Assembly (NCBI GenBank): GCA_041655735.1
Contig: JBBAEV010000031.1
Coordinates: 1 to 9,239 of the forward strand
DNA: 9,239 nucleotides
Source of the DNA: JBBAEV01 sp041655735
GTDB lineage: Bacteria > Bacillota_I > Bacilli_A > RF39 > UBA660
Reading direction: 5' to 3'
The notes under the pieces were generated by a model, which was not told where the DNA came from, made no database searches, and worked only from the letters and a program-made list of their open reading frames with translations. Position numbers and translations under genes: made by a program. Positions 6,552-9,239 of the stretch are shown here, one piece after another (the first letter of the stretch is position 1; the number at the start of each line of letters is the position of its first letter).

Positions 6552-6909
6552 ATGGCTGACCATAATCATACCCATGATAAAGATCGTAACCTACCAGGGA
6601 AAAAGATACCAAACGTACCTATGGTTATAAACGTGCAGAAATTCTAGCTGCTTTTATCAACTCATCGATACTTCTCGCCATTACATTCTTTCTCATAATT
6701 GAGGCTATAAAAAGATTTCAAAATCCCACAAGTATTGATGGGACTATGATGATGATTGTGGCCGCAATTGGCCTTGTAGCAAATGTTTTTTCAATGATTC
6801 TTTTAGAACGAGACTCCCATGGAAATCTTAATATACGGTCTTCATATTTGCACCTTCTTGGAGACGCCATCCGGCCGTTGGATCAATCTTCATCTGCAAG
6901 TTGGCATAA
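6552..6909 (+). pseudogene. Broken cation diffusion facilitator (CzcD/ZitB-like metal exporter)
   Basis: The gene starts with a good site (GGGAG, then ATG 6552) and the His-rich leader 'MADHNHTHDKDRN', then loses its frame. From about 6590 the +2 frame reads 'PTREKDTKRTYGYKRAEILA' and continues with 'AFINSSILLAITFF', 'IEAIKRFQNP', 'MMMIVAAIGLVANVFSM' and 'RSSYLHLLGDA', the middle of a CDF transporter. In intact members about 60-70 residues (transmembrane segments 1-2 with the first metal-binding HxxxD) lie between the His-rich start and 'TYGYKRAEI'; they are missing, so there was an internal deletion. After 'GDA' (6868) a second shift leads to 'AVGSIFICKLA' and a stop at 6907-6909; the C-terminal domain is not found. 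It lies 53 nt after the permease and was probably the last gene of the same metal-efflux operon. Confidence 0.82.
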
Positions 6910-7088
6910 GTCTCATTGCATGCCAAGTAGTAGTAGGAGCGCCTCATTTCGGGCAAAAAAGATTCTCCTCTGATTGTTAATATGGAGACTGTTCTGTCCT
7001 TTGTTTCTAAAAATAATTTGGGCATAAAACACTTTGTGTTTGTAAGATAGGGCACCTTAGAGTGTAAAGGTTAGATGAAAAAATGTAG
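6910..7088. other. Degenerate spacer after the broken CDF gene
   Basis: No intact frame is seen. A short + strand stretch at about 6956-7048 reads 'KKDSPLIVNMETVLSFVSKN' before a stop and could be decayed coding sequence, but I do not recognise the family. Confidence 0.3.
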
Positions 7089-7415
7089 TTATATGTAGCA
7101 AGATGGATTCAAGGAACGACAGTAACCAAGGATCAGGATTATGAGGCCCATGACGAACCTCTAGTTCTCTCAGACACGGAATTGTCAATTCTTAAAGCCT
7201 GCCAGAACACACCACTTGGGACTCAAGAACTATTAGTTCACCTTGGGTATAAGACGAGAACTGGTAATTTCAAGAAAGCTCTGGCAAGTCTGGAGAATGA
7301 GTTAAATTTTATTGAAAAAACGCTCCCTGATGCTGTGCAAAGTAAAAACCAAAAATACCGTCTAACAGAAAAGGGAAAACATATGCTGAAAAAATTAAAA
7401 GGCTCTTCAGTGTAA
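7089..7415 (+). pseudogene. C-terminal winged-helix fragment of an AlbA_2/HATPase_c_4 or Fic-type protein
   Basis: The frame is open from 7089 after a stop at 7086-7088 and has no initiating ATG; a TTG at 7182 could only start a 77-residue piece. Residues near the end, 'LGYKTRTGNFKKALASLE', 'FIEKTLPDAVQSKNQKYRLT' and 'EKGKHMLKKL', match the C-terminal winged-helix domain found at the end of divergent AlbA_2/HATPase_c_4 (schlafen-like) regulators and some Fic proteins, where the usual form is 'IE.T.PDKP.S..QKYRLT..G'. The catalytic N-terminal part is absent, so this is a truncated leftover. A free-standing small DNA-binding protein cannot be excluded, but no ribosome binding site supports it. 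Confidence 0.55.
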
Positions 7416-7566
7416 TAAATCTTTAATAAAGGGTGTATATTTGTACTGAAATCCTGTTCGAGTTTTATACATATCACCTGGCAAAAAACCTTAACACCTA
7501 CCTTTATCAAAACTTCATAGAGAGAGATTGCGCTATATTTACTAGAGAAAACTACACATTCGACAT

Positions 7567-7756
7567 ATGAAGGACTTAAAGAAATCATATAACGTCAAAA
7601 TTAGCCCAATTATTCAAATACCCAACAGAATAACAAAATCAGTATCTATATCGATGCTGACGTACTTGATCATCACAAGTCCAAAGGCAAAGGATATCAA
7701 ACCAAGATCAATCGGGTATTGTGGCAAGGTATGCTCAAGGAAACAGTCCCTGCCTA
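7567..7756 (+). pseudogene. Frameshifted BrnA-family antitoxin remnant
   Basis: BrnA antitoxins carry a C-terminal ribbon-helix-helix DNA-binding domain of the form 'vsIRlDaDVl.wFKs.GkGYQtrIN.vLr'. Here ATG 7567 opens 'MKDLKKSYNVKISPI' and reaches 'KSVSI' (about 7637-7650). The frame then shifts, and from 7650 the other frame gives 'IDADVLDHHKSKGKGYQTKI' followed by 'NRVLWQGMLKE'. The two pieces join at the correct point of the motif with the Arg codon lost, so a small deletion broke the gene. After about 7756 the frame runs on to a stop at 7838 through unrelated sequence antisense to a yjbQ fragment, so the native C-terminus is gone. BrnT, the RNase toxin that should lie just upstream, is not recognisable in 7416-7566. 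Confidence 0.7.
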
Positions 7757-7801
7757 CGGCAAGGGGAACAATTTGAGCAATGCCAATGCTGGCCATAGGG
7801 C

Positions 7802-7903
7802 CTTCTCTGGGGCCAGTTTTTTTAACCATACCTCATAATCATGATGCAACCCTGATTCGTCATCGTTGATGAATACGCTTGCGGTAATGTGCATCGCATT
7901 GAC
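7802..7903 (-). pseudogene. Internal fragment of a YjbQ/UPF0047 family gene
   Basis: Reading the - strand from 7903 gives 34 codons with no stop: 'VNAMHITASVFINDDESGLH' then 'HDYEVWLKKLAPEK'. This matches the central signature of the UPF0047/YjbQ family (secondary thiamine-phosphate synthase type), in which a longer protein of about 140 residues continues with a His/Asn-rich 'YRHN' segment. The codon before is a stop and the sequence after it no longer matches, so only the middle of the gene survives. It carries about a quarter of the normal length and is surely non-functional. Confidence 0.72.
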
Positions 7904-7922
7904 TTATAATACCCGCATACAT

Positions 7923-7954
7923 CTAGGGAACCTGTCTTACAACAGATTCCCTAG
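7923..7954. terminator. Hairpin between graveyard and osmF-like gene, possible terminator
   Basis: CTAGGGAA (7923-7930) pairs with TTCCCTAG (7947-7954) and CTGT (7932-7935) with ACAG (7942-7945), one mismatch between them, and a six-base loop. It lies 50 nt beyond the end of the - strand binding-protein gene. The - strand has no T-run after it; the + side is only moderately T-rich. Its role as a terminator is therefore uncertain. Confidence 0.4.
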
Positions 7955-8004
7955 TATTACTCTTTGTCTTTTCTCACTCTTTAATTTTCTAAATAATTAC
8001 CTCT

Positions 8005-8949
8005 TTATAGGAAGTTTTTCTCCTTAAGATAATTTTCAGCCACTGCACGAGGAGATTGCCCCTCTACTGCAATACGGCTATTTAGAGTTTGCAGAATTTC
8101 AAGGCTTAAGCTTTTGAAAATTGGTTCGAGAATGGCCGCTACTTCAGGGTATTTTGTTAACACCTCTTTCCTAATTATGGGCGCTGGAGCATATACGGGC
8201 TGAATATTTTTAGTATCTATGAGCACTTTTAAGCCGAGTGCTGCTAGTTGTCCATCAGTCCCGTAGGCCATCGCAGCATTAACATTTTCCTGTCCTGAGG
8301 CTGCGGCTTGTTCAGTCAGCGTGGTATTCCCTCCTGCGAAGACTAGAAGCTGTTTATTAGTGAGGCTAAATCCATACCCTGCTTCAAAACTAGGTAAGGC
8401 AGCTTCACTTGAAACAAACTCTTCACTGGCTGCAAGTTTGAAAGCTCCGCCAGCGTTGATATATGCGGCAAGATCCTCTAACGTTTCCAATGATTGAGAG
8501 ACGGCTAAATCGTTTCTTATTGAAATTGCCCACGTATTGTTGGCTGGAGACGGAGTCAACCAAACAATATTATTAGCCTGTAAGTCCAACTCTGCCGCCT
8601 TTTTATAACCGGCTTGAAAATCTTTCCATAAATCGGCTTCTGTCTCACCAGAGAAGAAAAAATGGGCATTCCCTGTATATTCAGGGTAGATATCAATCTC
8701 TCCGGCAATTATTGCAGAACGGACAATTGGTGTGGTACCTGTCTGGGTTTTATCGATAACTGTAAACCCTGCATCCTCAAGAGCGAGAACTAGGATATTC
8801 CCTAATAGTGCACCTTCAGTATCAATTTTAGAACCAACTGTAATTTCTCCCTTAGTCGTAGCCTCTGCGCTTCCTCTAGCAAAAACTGGTATCGTTACAA
8901 TGGTTACCATTGCTAAAAAAATAAGAACTCTTTTTATATGTAACTTCAT
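8005..8949 (-). CDS. osmF: OsmF-like glycine betaine/choline-type ABC transporter substrate-binding protein
   Basis: A 314-residue periplasmic binding protein of the OpuAC/quaternary-amine family. A signal peptide covers about residues 1-24 (basic start, hydrophobic core, 'TIPVFA' cleavage region), with no lipobox cysteine at that point. The mature domain follows closely the E. coli OsmF (YehZ) pattern: 'ITVGSKIDTEGALLGNI' (about 35-51), 'GTTPIVRSAIIAGEIDIYPE' 'YTGN' (about 71-94), 'VWLTPSPANNTWAISIR' (about 128-144), 'FKLAASEEF' and 'NAAMAYGTDGQLAALGL', then 'YAPAPIIRKEV'. It is full length for the family. Start ATG 8949 with GGAGG at 8957-8961. Family role: captures betaine-like osmoprotectants for an ABC importer. 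No permease or ATPase gene is in the window; downstream lies decayed DNA, so partners must be elsewhere. The stop of the oxidoreductase gene is 61 nt upstream on the same strand. Confidence 0.9.
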   Translation of the reverse strand: MKLHIKRVLIFLAMVTIVTIPVFARGSAEATTKGEITVGSKIDTEGALLGNILVLALEDAGFTVIDKTQTGTTPIVRSAIIAGEIDIYPEYTGNAHFFFSGETEADLWKDFQAGYKKAAELDLQANNIVWLTPSPANNTWAISIRNDLAVSQSLETLEDLAAYINAGGAFKLAASEEFVSSEAALPSFEAGYGFSLTNKQLLVFAGGNTTLTEQAAASGQENVNAAMAYGTDGQLAALGLKVLIDTKNIQPVYAPAPIIRKEVLTKYPEVAAILEPIFKSLSLEILQTLNSRIAVEGQSPRAVAENYLKEKNFL

Positions 8950-9010
8950 GAAAATTCCTCCGTGTGAAGATTTCTTTTTGTACCGATACTAACTACATAC
9001 CGGGGTATAT

Positions 9011-9239
9011 CTATTTTTTCCCTTCTCCATTGTATTTCTGTACTGTGCCTTCTTTAAAATCATCAAAAATCCATGGTATTAACTCAGCCACAGTGGGATG
9101 GGGAATAACAGTTTCTTGAAGAACATGATAGCTCAATTTAGCTTGCATAGCTAAAGCCAGCATCCCAATGATTTCATCCCCGCCTACCCCAAAAACCGCT
9201 GCACCAAGGATGGTATCATCACGTTTGTCGACTAGGACC
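9011..9239 (-). CDS. FAD-dependent pyridine nucleotide-disulfide oxidoreductase, C-terminal end (partial)
   Basis: The last 75 residues of a flavoprotein disulfide reductase (mercuric/glutathione reductase, dihydrolipoamide dehydrogenase superfamily); the 5' part is beyond the window. Seen: 'DTILGAAVFGVGGDEIIGML' and 'ALAMQAKLSYHVL', then 'HPTVAELIP', the dimerisation domain whose His-Pro pair acts as catalytic base for the CxxxxC active site of the partner subunit. Without the FAD/NAD domains and the redox cysteines the substrate cannot be told; mercuric-reductase-like and uncharacterised homologues are both possible. It is upstream of and co-directional with the binding-protein gene and may be co-transcribed with it. 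Confidence 0.87.
   Translation of the reverse strand, partial: VLVDKRDDTILGAAVFGVGGDEIIGMLALAMQAKLSYHVLQETVIPHPTVAELIPWIFDDFKEGTVQKYNGEGKK

Noticed and set aside
6251..6559. Plus-strand frame overlapping the permease end
   Set aside because: It is a frame-shadow of the permease; the composition follows the hydrophobic coding pattern of the real frame.
7238..7588. Minus-strand frame of 116 codons
   Set aside because: It is antisense to the winged-helix fragment, whose + strand reading matches a known domain; the minus reading matches nothing.
7614..7829. Minus-strand frame of 71 codons
   Set aside because: It is out of frame with the YjbQ match and antisense to the BrnA match; both recognisable proteins use other frames.
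8732..8992. Plus-strand frame over the binding-protein start
   Set aside because: It is antisense to the signal peptide and conserved first domain of the OsmF-like protein.
8997..9008. Palindrome ATACCGGGGTAT between the oxidoreductase and osmF-like genes as an operator
   Set aside because: It is only 5+5 bp with a two-base centre and one copy; it does not match a known regulator site that I can name.

Overview
The window looks like a bacterial chromosome at the edge of an integrated genomic island. The organism is probably a spirochaete of the Sphaerochaeta/Treponema kind. This rests on weak clues only: a binding-protein leader ending in 'VFARGSAE', moderate-to-low G+C, and a tRNA 3' end with no encoded CCA. 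A taxonomic search of the intact proteins would settle it.

Bases 1-4113 are strikingly AT-rich and hold a defence-type operon on the + strand. It contains the C-terminal end of a DUF499 family ATPase, a 55-nt nested inverted repeat, and a 1094-residue RecQ-like superfamily 2 helicase with large uncharacterised flanks. After the helicase comes a near-perfect Shine-Dalgarno sequence that leads into no intact gene. The island appears to stop at 4114-4155, where the 3' half of a CAU-anticodon tRNA (anticodon loop to discriminator base) stands without its 5' half and is followed by a clean terminator. This is the usual footprint of a tyrosine-integrase element. The orientation predicts that the island lies to the left, with the intact tRNA at its far end, and that chromosome lies to the right.

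Bases 4190-4586 hold nothing I recognise. Bases 4587-6498 hold an ArsR-family metalloregulator (- strand) divergent from a small thioredoxin-fold CxxC protein and a two-cysteine UPF0718/ArsP-like permease (+ strand). The intergenic region carries two perfect 18-bp palindromes and two half-degenerate copies, at a regular 26-27 bp spacing across back-to-back promoters. This suggests a metal- or thiol-responsive efflux operon.

Bases 6552-7903 are a gene graveyard. They hold a cation-diffusion-facilitator gene with an internal deletion and frameshifts, a C-terminal winged-helix fragment, a frameshifted BrnA antitoxin with no visible BrnT, and an internal piece of a YjbQ-family gene on the opposite strand.

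Bases 8005-9239 on the - strand hold an intact OsmF-like glycine-betaine/choline-type binding protein. Upstream of it is the C-terminal end of an FAD-dependent pyridine nucleotide-disulfide oxidoreductase that runs off the window.

The most interesting items are the DUF499-helicase module on a tRNA-bounded island and the periodic four-site operator array.
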